In this document: one piece after another, positions 1 to 11,593 of the stretch
Numbering within the stretch: position 1 is the stretch's first letter
Layout: every line of letters starts with the position of its first letter
NCBI RefSeq assembly: GCF_011089885.1
Contig: NZ_JAANBD010000029.1
Location: 186,001 to 250,000, forward strand
Source of the DNA: Thioalkalivibrio sp. XN279
Lineage (GTDB): Bacteria > Pseudomonadota > Gammaproteobacteria > Steroidobacterales > XN24
Direction of reading: 5' to 3'
Length of the DNA stretch: 64,000 nt
Program-made: the position numbers and the translations under genes
Notes under the pieces: generated by a model
What the model was told of the DNA's origin: nothing
Databases searched by the model: none
The model's input: the letters and a program-made list of their open reading frames with translations, nothing else

Positions 1-1968
<1,968 letters not shown>

Positions 1969-2000
1969 GGGGTTCACCCGGAGAAACTCGGTTTCCCTCG

Positions 2001-2029
2001 ATATGGGGGGCCTGCAGGCGCTTTTCAAG
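2001..2029 (-). promoter_or_regulatory. Sigma-32 (heat shock) promoter of clpB
   Basis: Read on the minus strand, CTTGAAA (2029-2023) is followed after exactly 14 bases by CCCCATAT (2008-2001). This matches the known RpoH consensus CTTGAA-N13-15-CCCATNT almost perfectly. It lies 33 bases upstream of the clpB ATG, the right place for a heat-shock chaperone gene. Confidence 0.85.
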
Positions 2030-2040
2030 CACTGCCCGAT

Positions 2041-2120
2041 GGGGCCCGTAACGGGGTCTGACCCCCGAAAGTGCTCATAAAATCAGTATGTTTCGGGGGT
2101 CAGACCCCGTTACAGGCCCC
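2041..2120. repeat. Long inverted repeat with GGGGTCAGACCCC core
   Basis: Two 30-base arms (2041-2070 and 2091-2120) are reverse complements with one mismatch and a 20-base A/T-richer spacer. Each arm contains the palindromic core GGGGTCTGACCCC or its complement. The element sits between pgeF and clpB, both on the minus strand, and the TAA stop of pgeF (2112-2110) lies inside the right arm. It would form a very stable hairpin and may act as an attenuator or terminator ahead of clpB, or be a REP-like mobile palindrome. The same 13-base core recurs inside rsmI at 62381-62393. Confidence 0.85.
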
Positions 2121-2868
2121 CGATCCAGACGAGCGTGGCCATGCGGCCCGTGGGGTGCTCTGCGCCGTCGCGGCGGTGGGAGAAGAAGCGCTCCGGTTCG
2201 GAATACGTGCACCAGCGCCCGCCGTGGACACCGGCCACGCCCGCCGCCTCGAGGCGGTGCCGCGCCAGCCCGGCCAGGTCGAACTGCCAGCGCCCGGGCC
2301 GCCCGGCGGCGAAGAACGCCTCCGCCCCCGCCCCGCACGCCGCCAGACAGGCGTCCCGAACGTCCGCCCCGACCTCGTAGGCCGCGGCACCGATACCCGG
2401 CCCGATCCAGGCCATCACCTCCCCCGGCGGGGCATCCATCTCGGCCAGCGTCGCCTCCAGCACCCCGGCGGCCAGCCCGCGCCAGCCCGCATGCGCCACG
2501 CCGACCCGCGCACCATCCGCCCGCGCGAACAGCACCGGCAGGCAATCCGCCGTCAGCACCGCCAGCACCCGCCCGGGCGTCCCGGTCACCGCCGCATCCG
2601 CCACCCGTTCGGCCGGCACCCCGGGCGCGTCCAGCCGCAGCACGCCCCGCCCGTGCACCTGCTCCAGCCACGCCGGCTCGGACGGCAAGCCGAGGGCCGC
2701 CGCCAGCAGCCGGCGGTTCGCCGCCACGCATGCCGGATCGTCGCCCACGTGGGTGCCGAGATTCAACGAAGCCCGGGGATGTGCACTTTCGCCGCCAACA
2801 CGCAGGGTCGATGCCGCGCGTACGCCCGGCGGCGCCGGCCATTCCGGCACGATCCACGCCGGCCTCAT
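2110..2868 (-). CDS. pgeF: Peptidoglycan editing factor PgeF (YfiH/laccase-domain family)
   Basis: A 252-residue protein of the YfiH/DUF152 family. Known members remove wrongly incorporated L-Ser from peptidoglycan precursors; older annotations call them polyphenol oxidases. The expected metal-site motifs are present: QVHG, TADCLP and HAGWRG, supplying the conserved His, Cys and His. The ATG at 2868 shares four bases (ATGA) with the rluD stop, so translation is probably coupled to rluD. The stop codon is provided by the long inverted repeat, and the C-terminus LVWIGGL is close to the family end. The longer open frame upstream runs inside rluD and is not used. Confidence 0.93.
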   Translation of the reverse strand: MRPAWIVPEWPAPPGVRAASTLRVGGESAHPRASLNLGTHVGDDPACVAANRRLLAAALGLPSEPAWLEQVHGRGVLRLDAPGVPAERVADAAVTGTPGRVLAVLTADCLPVLFARADGARVGVAHAGWRGLAAGVLEATLAEMDAPPGEVMAWIGPGIGAAAYEVGADVRDACLAACGAGAEAFFAAGRPGRWQFDLAGLARHRLEAAGVAGVHGGRWCTYSEPERFFSHRRDGAEHPTGRMATLVWIGGL

Positions 2869-3815
2869 GCCTTGGCGTCCGCCCGCAGCACCGCCAGCAC
2901 CGCCGCCAGGTCCTCCGGCACCGGCGCCTCGAAATGCACCGTCTCGCCATGGCCGGGATGCACCAGCTCCAGCCGCGCCGCGTGCAGGGCCTGGCGCCGA
3001 AAGCCGCGCAGCGCCTCGGACAACGCGGCACTCGCGCCCGGCGGCATCACCAGCCGCCCGCCGTAGACCGGGTCGCCCACCAGCGGGTAACGAACATGCG
3101 CCATGTGCACCCGGATCTGGTGCGTGCGGCCGGTCTCCAGCCGGCAGCGCACATGCGTATGGCCGCGAAAGCGCTCCACCACGCGGTAATGCGTCACCGC
3201 CTCGCGGCCGCCCTCGCGCACCGCCATGCGCACGCGATCGACCGGATGCCGCCCGATGGGCGCGTCCACCGTGCCGCCGCCGGTCATCACGCCGACACAC
3301 ACCGCCTCGTATTCCCGCTTCACGCTGCGCTCCTCGAGCTGGCGCACCAGCGAGGCATGCGCGGTCGGCGTGCCCGCCACCACCATCACGCCGCTGGTGT
3401 CCTTGTCGAGACGGTGCACGATGCCGGCGCGCGGCAGCACCCGCAGGTCCGGGCGATGGTGCAGCAGCGCATTGACCAGGGTCCCGGCCGGGTTACCCGC
3501 GCCCGGATGCACCACCAGGCCCGCAGGCTTGTTGAGCACCAGGATGTCCTCGTCCTCGTACACCAGCTCCAGCGCAATGGCCTCGGGCGCATCGCGACTC
3601 TCGTCCTCCAGCGTGGCTGCGAGGCGCACCTGCTCGCCGCCGTCCACCTTGTCGCGGGGGCGCAGCGTGCGGCCGTCCACCGTGACCTGCCCGGCGCGGA
3701 TCCAGCCCTGCAGGCGGCTGCGCGAATAGTCCGGGAACAGCACCGCCAGCGCCTGGTCGAGGCGTTGCCCGGCCATCTCCAGGGGAATCTCGGCCTCGAG
3801 TTCGACAGTCTGCAT
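2865..3815 (-). CDS. rluD: 23S rRNA pseudouridine synthase RluD
   Basis: A 316-residue RluA-family pseudouridine synthase. RluD makes the pseudouridines of helix 69 (1911/1915/1917) of 23S rRNA and supports late 50S assembly. An S4 RNA-binding domain (about 15-70; RLDQALAVLFPDYSRSRLQ) precedes the catalytic domain with the motif HRLDKDTSG containing the catalytic Asp. The start MQTVELEAEIPLEMAGQRL at 3815 fits the family; a longer open frame would run through the bamD promoter. It is assigned to RluD rather than RluA or RluC from its length and the bamD-rluD-pgeF-clpB order. It is divergent from bamD, with about 100 bp of shared promoter space. Confidence 0.93.
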   Translation of the reverse strand: MQTVELEAEIPLEMAGQRLDQALAVLFPDYSRSRLQGWIRAGQVTVDGRTLRPRDKVDGGEQVRLAATLEDESRDAPEAIALELVYEDEDILVLNKPAGLVVHPGAGNPAGTLVNALLHHRPDLRVLPRAGIVHRLDKDTSGVMVVAGTPTAHASLVRQLEERSVKREYEAVCVGVMTGGGTVDAPIGRHPVDRVRMAVREGGREAVTHYRVVERFRGHTHVRCRLETGRTHQIRVHMAHVRYPLVGDPVYGGRLVMPPGASAALSEALRGFRRQALHAARLELVHPGHGETVHFEAPVPEDLAAVLAVLRADAKA

Positions 3816-3881
3816 GGGGGTTCCGCCAGCGCGCGCCAGCGGCCAGTTTACTCGTCCCGGCGCCCACCCGCCGCAGCCGTA

Positions 3882-3887
3882 TATAAT
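3882..3887 (+). promoter_or_regulatory. -10 element of bamD promoter
   Basis: A perfect TATAAT lies 31 bases before the bamD ATG in the divergent rluD/bamD gap. No good -35 hexamer is visible at 16-18 bases upstream, so only the -10 box is called. Confidence 0.5.
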
Positions 3888-3918
3888 GGCGAGCTTCGGC
3901 CCGCGTTCCGGATTCAGC

Positions 3919-4665
3919 ATGACCTCACGCCTCCGCGCCCTGCTCTCGCTCATCGCCCTGGCGGCCCTCGCCGCCGGCTGCGCCTCGGGGCGTGACGACG
4001 ACCTGCCCGATCCGGACAGCAACGCCCAGCGCATCTTCGCCCAGGCCGAGAAAGCCATGACGAGCGGCAACTACCCGGCCGCCATCGCGGCATTCGAGAG
4101 CCTCACGGCGGTCTACCCCTTCAGCGACGAGGCGCGCCAGGCGCAGCTGAACCTGATGTTCGTCTACCTGCGCAACGAGCAGCCCGAGTCCGTGATCGCC
4201 GCCGCCGACCGCTTCATGCTCGAGAACCCGACCCATCCCCGCGTCGACTACGCGCTCTACATGAAGGGCCTGGCGCGTTTCCCGCGCGATGCCGGCCCGC
4301 TGGAGCGCCTGTTCCGCATCGACATGGACAAGCGCCCGCCCGCGGGCATGCAGGAATCGTTCGCCACCTTCCAGCAGCTCCTGCAGCAGCACCCGCAAAG
4401 CATTTACGCGGAAGACGCTCGCCAGCGCATGGTTTACCTGCGCAACCGCCTCGCCGCACACGAGGTGCGGGTGGCGCAGTTCTATCTCGACCGCAACGCC
4501 CACGTCGCCGCGATCAACCGCGCGCGCACCATTCTCGAGATCTTCCAGGAAACGCCGTCCGTGATCCCGGCGCTGCAGATCATGGCGCAGGGCTACGACA
4601 ACCTCGGGCTGGAAAAACTGGCGGCGGACACGCGGCGGATCCTCGAGGCGAACCGGGCCCCCTGA
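3919..4665 (+). CDS. bamD: Outer membrane assembly lipoprotein BamD
   Basis: An essential lipoprotein of the BAM complex that inserts beta-barrel proteins into the outer membrane. The 248-residue product starts with a lipoprotein signal and the lipobox LAAGC (Cys21), followed by TPR-type helical repeats (NYPAAIAAFESLTAVYPF; AQLNLMFVYLRNEQPE). Length and composition match BamD (about 245). The ATG at 3919 is chosen because it places the n-region right before the hydrophobic segment; the frame is open further upstream without a plausible signal. The stop is three bases from the convergent nadE stop. Confidence 0.95.
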   Translation: MTSRLRALLSLIALAALAAGCASGRDDDLPDPDSNAQRIFAQAEKAMTSGNYPAAIAAFESLTAVYPFSDEARQAQLNLMFVYLRNEQPESVIAAADRFMLENPTHPRVDYALYMKGLARFPRDAGPLERLFRIDMDKRPPAGMQESFATFQQLLQQHPQSIYAEDARQRMVYLRNRLAAHEVRVAQFYLDRNAHVAAINRARTILEIFQETPSVIPALQIMAQGYDNLGLEKLAADTRRILEANRAP

Positions 4666-4668
4666 CCG

Positions 4669-6276
4669 CTACCGCGCCGCGAACCCCGAAGTGATCGGGT
4701 AGCGCCAGTCGCGGCCGAAGGCGCGCCGGCTGATGCGGATGCCGGGCGGCGCCTGGCGGCGCTTGTACTCGTTGCGCTTCACCATGCCGAGGATGCGCCC
4801 GACCACCGCGCGCTCGTAGCCGCGCGCCACGATCTGGTCCACCGACGCGTCCTCCTCGATGAAGGCCTCGAGGATGGGATCGAGCACCTCGTAAGGCGGC
4901 AGCGAGTCCGTGTCCTTCTGGTCCGGTCGCAGCTCGGCCGAGGGCGGGCGCTCGAGCACCCGCGGCGGGATGACCTCGTGGCGGGCGTTGCGATGCCGCG
5001 CCAGGCGATAGACCAGCGTCTTGCTGCAGTCCTTCAGCGGCGCGAAGCCGCCCGCCATGTCGCCGTACAGCGTGGCGTAGCCGACCGCCATCTCGCTCTT
5101 GTTGCCCGTGGTCAGCAGCATGCAGCCGAACTTGTTCGACATCGCCATGAGGATCATGCCGCGGCAGCGCGCCTGGATGTTCTCCTCGGTGACGTCCTCC
5201 GGCATGCCGGCGAAGACCTCCGCCAGCGCCGCGCGCGCGCCCTCGAAGATGGGCTCGATGGAGACGACGTCGTACTGCACGCCGAGCGCCCGTGCCTGGG
5301 CCGCGGCGTCCTCCTGGCTCATGTCGGTGGTGTAGCGCGAGGGCATCATCACCGCCCGCACCCGCTCGGGACCCAGCGCGTCCACCGCGATCGCCAGCGT
5401 CAGCGCCGAGTCCACGCCGCCGGACAGGCCGAGCACCACACCCGGAAAGCGATGCTTGTTGACGTAGTCGGCCACGCCCAGCTCGAGCGCACGGTAGACG
5501 CCGTCGACGAACTCCGGCGCCGGCGTGACGTGCGAGGGCTTGATGTGCCCGCCCGCCTCGACTTCCACCAGCTCCAGCGCCTCGACGTAGAACGGCGCAC
5601 GATAGACCAGCTCGCCGTCGGCGCTGAACGCCATCGAGCCGCCGTCGAACACCAGCTCGTCCTGGCCGCCGACCAGGTTGGCGTAGATCACCGGCAGGCC
5701 CGTCTCCGCGATGCGATCGCGCATCACCGCCTCGCGGCGCGACAGCTTGCCGGTGTCGTAGGGCGAGCCGTTGATGGAGATCAGCACCTCGGCCCCGGCC
5801 TGTGCCGTGGCCTGCGCCACGCCCGGGCTCCACAGGTCCTCGCAGATGGTGATGCCGAGCTTCACCCCGCCCATCTCCACCACGCAGCATTCCGTGCCGG
5901 GCTGGAAATAGCGCTTCTCGTCGAACACGCCGTAGTTCGGCAGCTGCTGCTTGCGGTAGATCACCGGCGCGTCGCCGGGCCGCAGCAGGATAGCGCTGTT
6001 GTGGATGGTCTCGCCGTCGTACTCCGGATAACCGACCAGCACCGACATGCCGTTGAGGCTCTGCTTCAGCCGCTGCAGCGCCTCGGCCACGTCGCGCGCG
6101 AAGCCGCGATGAAACAGCAGGTCCTCCGGCGGGTAGCCGCACAGCGCCAGTTCCGGGAACACCACCAGGTCGGCGCGCAGCGCGTCGTGCGCGCGCCGGC
6201 ACATCTCCAGCATGTGCGTGACGTTCGCCTCGACGTCGCCGACGACGGGGTTGAACTGGGCGATGGCGATGCGCAA
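4669..6276 (-). CDS. nadE: Glutamine-dependent NAD+ synthetase
   Basis: Catalyses ATP-dependent amidation of deamido-NAD using ammonia from glutamine, the last step of NAD synthesis. The 535-residue protein has an N-terminal nitrilase-type amidase with a Glu-Lys-Cys triad (FPEL Glu42; YRKQQLPNYGVFDEKRYF Lys near 110; ITICEDLW Cys near 146). The C-terminal synthetase domain carries the PP-loop SGGVDSA and the conserved TTGNKSE segment. The start is a TTG at 6276: the family N-terminus MRIAIAQFNPVVGD begins there and no ATG precedes it in frame. It lies seven bases after the sucD stop, so it is probably the last gene of sucC-sucD-nadE. Confidence 0.95.
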   Translation of the reverse strand: MRIAIAQFNPVVGDVEANVTHMLEMCRRAHDALRADLVVFPELALCGYPPEDLLFHRGFARDVAEALQRLKQSLNGMSVLVGYPEYDGETIHNSAILLRPGDAPVIYRKQQLPNYGVFDEKRYFQPGTECCVVEMGGVKLGITICEDLWSPGVAQATAQAGAEVLISINGSPYDTGKLSRREAVMRDRIAETGLPVIYANLVGGQDELVFDGGSMAFSADGELVYRAPFYVEALELVEVEAGGHIKPSHVTPAPEFVDGVYRALELGVADYVNKHRFPGVVLGLSGGVDSALTLAIAVDALGPERVRAVMMPSRYTTDMSQEDAAAQARALGVQYDVVSIEPIFEGARAALAEVFAGMPEDVTEENIQARCRGMILMAMSNKFGCMLLTTGNKSEMAVGYATLYGDMAGGFAPLKDCSKTLVYRLARHRNARHEVIPPRVLERPPSAELRPDQKDTDSLPPYEVLDPILEAFIEEDASVDQIVARGYERAVVGRILGMVKRNEYKRRQAPPGIRISRRAFGRDWRYPITSGFAAR

Positions 6277-6283
6277 TGGGCGC

Positions 6284-7153
6284 CTAGCTCAGGCGATCCA
6301 ATATCGCGCTGCCCAGCTCCGCCGGCGAGCGCACCGTGGTGACGCCCGCCTCCTCCAGCGCACGGAACTTCTCGTCCGCGGTGCCCTTGCCGCCCGACAC
6401 GATGGCGCCGGCGTGGCCCATGCGCTTGCCGGGAGGCGCGGTGACGCCGGCGATGTAGGCCACCACGGGCTTGGTCATGCGCCGGGCGATGAACTCGGCC
6501 GCAGCCTCCTCGTCGCTGCCGCCGATCTCGCCGACCATGAGCACGCCCTCGGTGTGCTCGTCACGCTCGAACAGCTCGAGGCAGTCGATGAAGTTCATGC
6601 CGCGCACCGGGTCGCCGCCGATGCCGACGCAGGTGGACTGGCCCAGGCCATTCTTGGTGGTCTGGTACACGGCCTCGTAGGTCAGGGTGCCGGAGCGGGA
6701 GACGATGCCGACCTTGCCAGGCTTGTGGATGAAGCCGGGCATGATGCCGATCTTCGCTTCGCCGGGGGTGATGATGCCGGGGCAGTTGGGGCCGATGAGG
6801 CGGCAGCTGTAGTCCGTGAGCGCGGCCTTGACCTTCACCATGTCGAGCACCGGGATGCCCTCGGTGATGCAGACGACCAGCTTGATGCCGGCGTCGGCGG
6901 CCTCGAGGATGGCGTCGGCGGCGTAGGGCGCCGGCACGTAGATCATGCTGACGTCGGCGCCGGTCTCGTTGACGGCATCGTGCACGGTGTTGAACACCGG
7001 CAGGCCGAGGTGCTTTTCACCGCCGCGGCCGGGCGTGACGCCGCCGACCATCTGCGTGCCGTAGTCGATGCACTGCTCGGAGTGGAAGGTGCCCTGGCGG
7101 CCGGTGAAGCCCTGGCAGATGACCTTGCTGTCGCGGTTTACGAGGATGCTCAT
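6284..7153 (-). CDS. sucD: Succinyl-CoA ligase alpha subunit
   Basis: The alpha subunit of TCA-cycle succinyl-CoA synthetase (succinyl-CoA + ADP/GDP + Pi to succinate + NTP). Its 289 residues equal the E. coli length. The CoA-binding Rossmann region starts [13 protein letters not shown], and the phosphohistidine loop reads GHAGAIVSG. The ATG at 7153 follows an AGGGA Shine-Dalgarno and lies 11 bases after the sucC stop. It is co-transcribed with sucC upstream and probably nadE downstream. Confidence 0.97.
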   Translation of the reverse strand: MSILVNRDSKVICQGFTGRQGTFHSEQCIDYGTQMVGGVTPGRGGEKHLGLPVFNTVHDAVNETGADVSMIYVPAPYAADAILEAADAGIKLVVCITEGIPVLDMVKVKAALTDYSCRLIGPNCPGIITPGEAKIGIMPGFIHKPGKVGIVSRSGTLTYEAVYQTTKNGLGQSTCVGIGGDPVRGMNFIDCLELFERDEHTEGVLMVGEIGGSDEEAAAEFIARRMTKPVVAYIAGVTAPPGKRMGHAGAIVSGGKGTADEKFRALEEAGVTTVRSPAELGSAILDRLS

Positions 7154-7164
7154 GTCGGTGTCCC

Positions 7165-8328
7165 TTACTTGGCGGCCGCGGCCACGGCCTTCTTGGCCGC
7201 GTCGGTCAGGTCTTCGGCGGCGATGATGTCCACGTCGCTGTGCTCGAGCAGCTCGCGGCCGCGCTCCACGTTGGTGCCCTCGAGGCGCACCACCACCGGC
7301 ACTTCCACGCCCACCTCCTTCACCGCCTGGATGATGCCCTCGGCGATGAGGTCGCAACGCACGATGCCGCCGAAGATGTTGACCAGGATGGCCTTCACGT
7401 TGGCGTTGGACAGGATCAGCTTGAAGGCCTCGGCCACGCGCTCGGCGGTGGCGCCGCCGCCGACGTCGAGGAAGTTGGCCGGGGCGCCGCCGTGCAGCTT
7501 GATGAGGTCCATAGTGGCCATGGCCAGGCCGGCGCCGTTCACCATGCAGGCGATCTGGCCGTCCAGCGAGACGTAGTTGAGGCCGTGCGCGGAGGCGCGG
7601 TTCTCCATCTCGTCTTCCTGCGACGGGTCGCGCCATTCCATGAGGCGCGACTGGCGGAACAGCGCGTTCTCCTCGATGCCGATCTTGGCGTCGAGCGCGT
7701 GCAGCTGGCCGTCGCCGTTGACGATGAGCGGGTTGACCTCCAGCAGCGCGCAGTCACGCTCGACGAACAGCCGGTAGAGGTTCTGCAGGAGTTTCGTGAA
7801 CTGGCCCACCTGCTCGCCCTTCAGCTCGAGGGCGAAGGCCACCTGGCGCGCCTGGTAGGGCTGCAGGCCGGCGGCCGGATGCACCGCCACGGTGACGATC
7901 TTCTCGGGCGTCTTGGCGGCCACCTCCTCGATGTCCATGCCGCCGGCGGCCGAGGCCATGACCACGATGCGCTCGCGGCTGCGGTCCACCAGCAGGCTGA
8001 GGTAGAGCTCGCGCTCGATGGAGGAGCCGGCCTCGACGTAGACGATGTTGATGGGCAGGCCTTCCGGGCCGGTCTGGTGGGTCACGAGCTGCTCGCCCAG
8101 CATCTTCGCCGCCGCCTCGCGCACCTTGTCCGGCGTGTCGACCACCTTCACGCCACCGGCCTTGCCGCGCCCGCCGGCGTGGACCTGGGCCTTCACCACC
8201 CAGGTGCTGCCGCCGATCTCCTCGGCCGCCTTGGCCGCGTCGTCGGCGCTGCGGGCGGGGATGCCGCGCGAGACCGGGATGCCGTGCTCGGCGAAAAGTT
8301 GCTTGGACTGGTACTCGTGGAGGTTCAT
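7165..8328 (-). CDS. sucC: Succinyl-CoA ligase beta subunit
   Basis: The ADP-forming beta subunit, 387 residues (E. coli 388). An ATP-grasp domain starts [19 protein letters not shown]. The C-terminal CoA-ligase part contains [11 protein letters not shown] and [12 protein letters not shown], both classical signatures. The ATG at 8328 fits the family start; the open frame continues upstream to 8541 but that part has no family similarity and runs antisense through pilS. It is the first gene of the sucCD-nadE operon, divergent from pilS with a 106-bp shared control region. Confidence 0.97.
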   Translation of the reverse strand: MNLHEYQSKQLFAEHGIPVSRGIPARSADDAAKAAEEIGGSTWVVKAQVHAGGRGKAGGVKVVDTPDKVREAAAKMLGEQLVTHQTGPEGLPINIVYVEAGSSIERELYLSLLVDRSRERIVVMASAAGGMDIEEVAAKTPEKIVTVAVHPAAGLQPYQARQVAFALELKGEQVGQFTKLLQNLYRLFVERDCALLEVNPLIVNGDGQLHALDAKIGIEENALFRQSRLMEWRDPSQEDEMENRASAHGLNYVSLDGQIACMVNGAGLAMATMDLIKLHGGAPANFLDVGGGATAERVAEAFKLILSNANVKAILVNIFGGIVRCDLIAEGIIQAVKEVGVEVPVVVRLEGTNVERGRELLEHSDVDIIAAEDLTDAAKKAVAAAAK

Positions 8329-8434
8329 GCCGCAAGGACTCCCGCTGCGAAAGGGTTTCGGCACGGGCCGAAAGCTGGTTATTCTCCCCCATCGGTCCGC
8401 ATTGCGCCAAGCCCGGGACATTACAAGAAGCCTC

Positions 8435-10060
8435 ATGCCCCTCCGCACCGAACTCATGGCCCCGGAATTCGCCTGGCGCACGCTCAGGCTGCTGAACGCC
8501 TTCCGGCTGCTGTACGCCGCACTGCTGTTCGCCATGTTCATCTACCCCACCACGCCGCGGCTGGTGGGCGAGGCGCATCCCGACCTGTTCCTGGCCACGG
8601 TGCTGGCGGCCTTCGTCTGGGCGGCGGTAAATGACTTTGCGGTGAACCAGCACTGGCCCTCGGTGCAGGCCCAGGGCATCAGCCAGGGGTTCTTCGACAT
8701 CGGCGCCATCGTGCTCCTGACCTGGGCCAGCGGCGGGCTGGGCAGCGGCGTGGCCAATCTTTTGATCATCACCGTCACGGCGCTGGCCATGATCACCTCC
8801 CGCCTGCGCGGCCTGGCCTTCGCAGCCCTCGCCGTGCTGGCGATCCTCGGCATGCAGGCCTACGGCCTCGCCACCGGCGTGACCGGCGCCGGCGAGAGCA
8901 CCGCCTCAGGCCTGTTCGGCGGCCTGCTGATGTTCCTCGCCCTCGCCGCCGGGCCCTTCGCGCGCCGCTTCGCCGAGAGCGAGGCCCTCGCCCGCCAGCG
9001 CGGCGTGGATCTGGAGAACCTCAACCAGCTCAACGAGTACATCGTGCAGAACCTGCGCGAGAGCATCGTGGTGCTGGACTCTGACGACCGTATCCGGCTC
9101 ATGAACGAGGCCGCCGGCAAGTATCTCGGCATCGGCCGCGGCTGGCGCGGGCGCCCGGTGCGCGAGGCCTCCGAGCGGCTCTACCAGGCGGTGCGGCAAT
9201 GGCGCGAGCACGGAAGCAGCGACCCGCCCCCGCCCTTTCCCTCCGCCGACGGCGCCACCCAGGTCGCGCCCTATTTCGCCCCCATCGGCCGGCCGCGCAG
9301 CGGCGCCCTGCTGATCTTCCTCGAGGACACCAGTATCCAGTCCGAGCGCGCCCAGCAGGCCAAGCTGGCGGCGCTGGGGCGGCTCTCGGCCAGCATCGCG
9401 CACGAGATCCGCAACCCGGTCGGGGCGCTGAGCCACGCCGCGCAGCTGCTCGGCGAGGCCGAGAACCTGCAGGACAGCCAGCAGCGCCTCACCACAATCA
9501 TCGAGAACAACGCCACCCGGGTGAGCAACATCGTCGAGAACGTGCTGCAGCTGTCGCGGCGCGAGCAGCTCAACCCGCAGCGCGTGGACCTGGTGGCCTG
9601 GGCCAAGCAGTTCGTGGAGGAATACGGCGGCGCCGCCGGGCTGCCGGCCGAGGCCGTGGACCTCGAGATCAGCAACGCGCCCATCGAGGTACGCATGGAC
9701 CCGGGGCATCTCTACCAGGTGGCGACCAACCTGTGCGACAACGCCCTGGCCTATGGCGTCATGGCGGGGGCCGCGCCGCGTATCGAGCTCGCCATCGGCC
9801 GGCGCAGCGGCACCGACCGGCCCTATCTGGAGGTGCGCGACCGCGGCCCCGGCATCCCGCCCGAGCTGGCCGAGCAGGTGTTCGAGCCCTTCTTCCGCGC
9901 CGGCACCGACGCCACCCAGCGCAGCGGCAGCGGGCTCGGGCTGTTCATCTCCCGCGAGCTGTGCGAGGTCAACCGCGCCACCTTGTTATATGAGCCGCGC
10001 AGCGATGGGGGAGCGATATTTCGTATCATCTTCGCCGACCCCAAGCGCTGGAGGACCTGA
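8435..10060 (+). CDS. pilS: Type IV pilus sensor histidine kinase PilS
   Basis: The membrane kinase of the PilS-PilR system that controls pilin transcription through sigma-54. The 541-residue protein has an N-terminal block of about six membrane helices (roughly residues 20-180), a PAS-like segment (about 190-300; [18 protein letters not shown]), and a HisKA domain with the phospho-acceptor His323 in [14 protein letters not shown]. An HATPase domain follows, with an N-box ([10 protein letters not shown]), RDRGPGIP and [14 protein letters not shown]. The ATG at 8435 is the first plausible start; another in-frame ATG lies seven codons later. Its stop directly abuts the pilR GTG. Confidence 0.94.
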   Translation: MPLRTELMAPEFAWRTLRLLNAFRLLYAALLFAMFIYPTTPRLVGEAHPDLFLATVLAAFVWAAVNDFAVNQHWPSVQAQGISQGFFDIGAIVLLTWASGGLGSGVANLLIITVTALAMITSRLRGLAFAALAVLAILGMQAYGLATGVTGAGESTASGLFGGLLMFLALAAGPFARRFAESEALARQRGVDLENLNQLNEYIVQNLRESIVVLDSDDRIRLMNEAAGKYLGIGRGWRGRPVREASERLYQAVRQWREHGSSDPPPPFPSADGATQVAPYFAPIGRPRSGALLIFLEDTSIQSERAQQAKLAALGRLSASIAHEIRNPVGALSHAAQLLGEAENLQDSQQRLTTIIENNATRVSNIVENVLQLSRREQLNPQRVDLVAWAKQFVEEYGGAAGLPAEAVDLEISNAPIEVRMDPGHLYQVATNLCDNALAYGVMAGAAPRIELAIGRRSGTDRPYLEVRDRGPGIPPELAEQVFEPFFRAGTDATQRSGSGLGLFISRELCEVNRATLLYEPRSDGGAIFRIIFADPKRWRT

Positions 10061-11452
10061 GTGAGCGAGCCGACCGTCCTTGTCGTCGACGACGAGCCGG
10101 ACATCCGCGAGCTGCTCTCCATGACCCTGGAGGGCATGGACACCCGCCCGGACACCGCCGCCGACCTCACCGAGGCCAAGAGCAAGCTCATCCACGGCGA
10201 CTACGACTTCTGCCTCACTGACATGCGCCTGCCCGACGGCGACGGCCTCGAGCTGGTGCAGTGGATGCAGCGCAACACGCCCGACGTCCCGGTGGCGGTC
10301 ATCACCGCCCACGGCAACGTCGAGACCGCCGTGCGCGCGCTCAAGCTCGGCGCCTACGATTTCGTTTCCAAGCCGGTGAAGGTGCGCGACCTCAGGAAGC
10401 TGGTCGCCACGGCCCTGAAGCTGCGCGGCGCCAACGGCGAAGGGGCCGGCGCCCGGGCCGGGACACTGCTGGGCAGCTCGCCGGCCATGGACAAGGTGCG
10501 CAGCATGATCGCCAAGGTTGCGCGCAGCCAGGCGCCGGTGCACATCGTCGGCGAGTCCGGCACCGGCAAGGAACTGGTGGCGCGACTCATCCACGACTCC
10601 GGCCCGCGCGCCAGCCAGCCCTTCGTGCCGGTGAACTGCGGCGCCATCCCCGCCGAGCTGGTCGAGTCCGAGCTGTTCGGGCACATGAAAGGCAGCTTCA
10701 CCGGCGCCACGGCGGACCAGGAAGGCCTGATCCGCTCCGCCGAGGGCGGCACCGTGCTGCTGGACGAGATCGCCGACCTGCCGCTGCCCACCCAGGTCAA
10801 GCTGCTGCGGGTCATCCAGGAGCGCACCGTGCGCCCGGTGGGCGACACCCGCGAGATCCCCGTGGACGTGCGGTTCCTGTCCGCCACCCACCAGGACCTC
10901 GGCAAGCTGGTGGCCGACGGCCGCTTCCGCGAAGACCTTTATTACCGCATCAACGTCATCGAGCTCAGGGTGCCGCCGCTCCGGGAGCGCGGCGACGACG
11001 TCATCGAGCTGGCCGAGCACCTGCTGGCCCGACTGGCCGAGCGCAGCGGCGTCGAGACCCCGGAACTCAGCCGGGACGCGCGGCGCCTGCTGCAGCAACA
11101 CCGCTTCCCGGGGAACGTGCGCGAGCTCGAGAACACCCTTGAACGCGCGCTGGCGCTTTGCGAGGGCGGGCGCATCGAGGCCGGGGACATCCACCTGCGC
11201 GGCCCGGCGACGGGCGCCGACGAGGGGCCGCTGCCCGAAGTCAGCGGCATTTTCCGCGGGCTGCACCCGGCGACCGAGCCCTACATCAACCCCGAAGACA
11301 GCCGCCTCGACATGCGCATCGAGGACATCGAGCGCGCCGCCATCCTCCAGGCGCTCGAGCAGACCCGCTACAACAAGACCCAGGCCGCCAAGCTGCTGGG
11401 CATCAGCTTCCGGGCGCTCAGGTACCGCATCAAGAAGCTCGGGATCGAGTAG
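10061..11452 (+). CDS. pilR: Sigma-54 response regulator PilR
   Basis: An NtrC-class activator of pilA, 463 residues. The receiver domain has VVDDEPD and phospho-acceptor Asp54 in LTDMRLPDGDG. The AAA+ domain has Walker A GESGTGKE (from residue 164) and the sigma-54 contact loop GSFTGA in place of the commoner GAFTGA. The C-terminal Fis-type helix-turn-helix (NKTQAAKLLGISFRALRYR) ends the protein. It starts with GTG immediately after the pilS TGA, so the pair is translated together. The target promoter lies just downstream, before pilA. Confidence 0.95.
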   Translation: MSEPTVLVVDDEPDIRELLSMTLEGMDTRPDTAADLTEAKSKLIHGDYDFCLTDMRLPDGDGLELVQWMQRNTPDVPVAVITAHGNVETAVRALKLGAYDFVSKPVKVRDLRKLVATALKLRGANGEGAGARAGTLLGSSPAMDKVRSMIAKVARSQAPVHIVGESGTGKELVARLIHDSGPRASQPFVPVNCGAIPAELVESELFGHMKGSFTGATADQEGLIRSAEGGTVLLDEIADLPLPTQVKLLRVIQERTVRPVGDTREIPVDVRFLSATHQDLGKLVADGRFREDLYYRINVIELRVPPLRERGDDVIELAEHLLARLAERSGVETPELSRDARRLLQQHRFPGNVRELENTLERALALCEGGRIEAGDIHLRGPATGADEGPLPEVSGIFRGLHPATEPYINPEDSRLDMRIEDIERAAILQALEQTRYNKTQAAKLLGISFRALRYRIKKLGIE

Positions 11453-11498
11453 GCGGGGCCCTGGACCCGTCGGGCGAGCCCGGCTGGGGTGTCCAAGG

Positions 11499-11524
11499 GT
11501 GACGTGGAGCGTCACATTGTGACG
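11499..11524 (+). promoter_or_regulatory. Candidate PilR enhancer: GTGACG inverted/direct repeats
   Basis: GTGACG (11499-11504), CGTCAC (11510-11515) and GTGACG (11519-11524) give one inverted and one direct repeat. They sit about 130-150 bp upstream of the predicted pilA transcription start, where NtrC-type activators bind. Assignment to PilR is inference from position. Confidence 0.45.
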
Positions 11525-11593
11525 TTGAAGGTCGGGTTCGGGCGCGGTGGCTGGCCGGGCCTGGATCGGCTCACGTCAAGCCGTTTACTTGAA

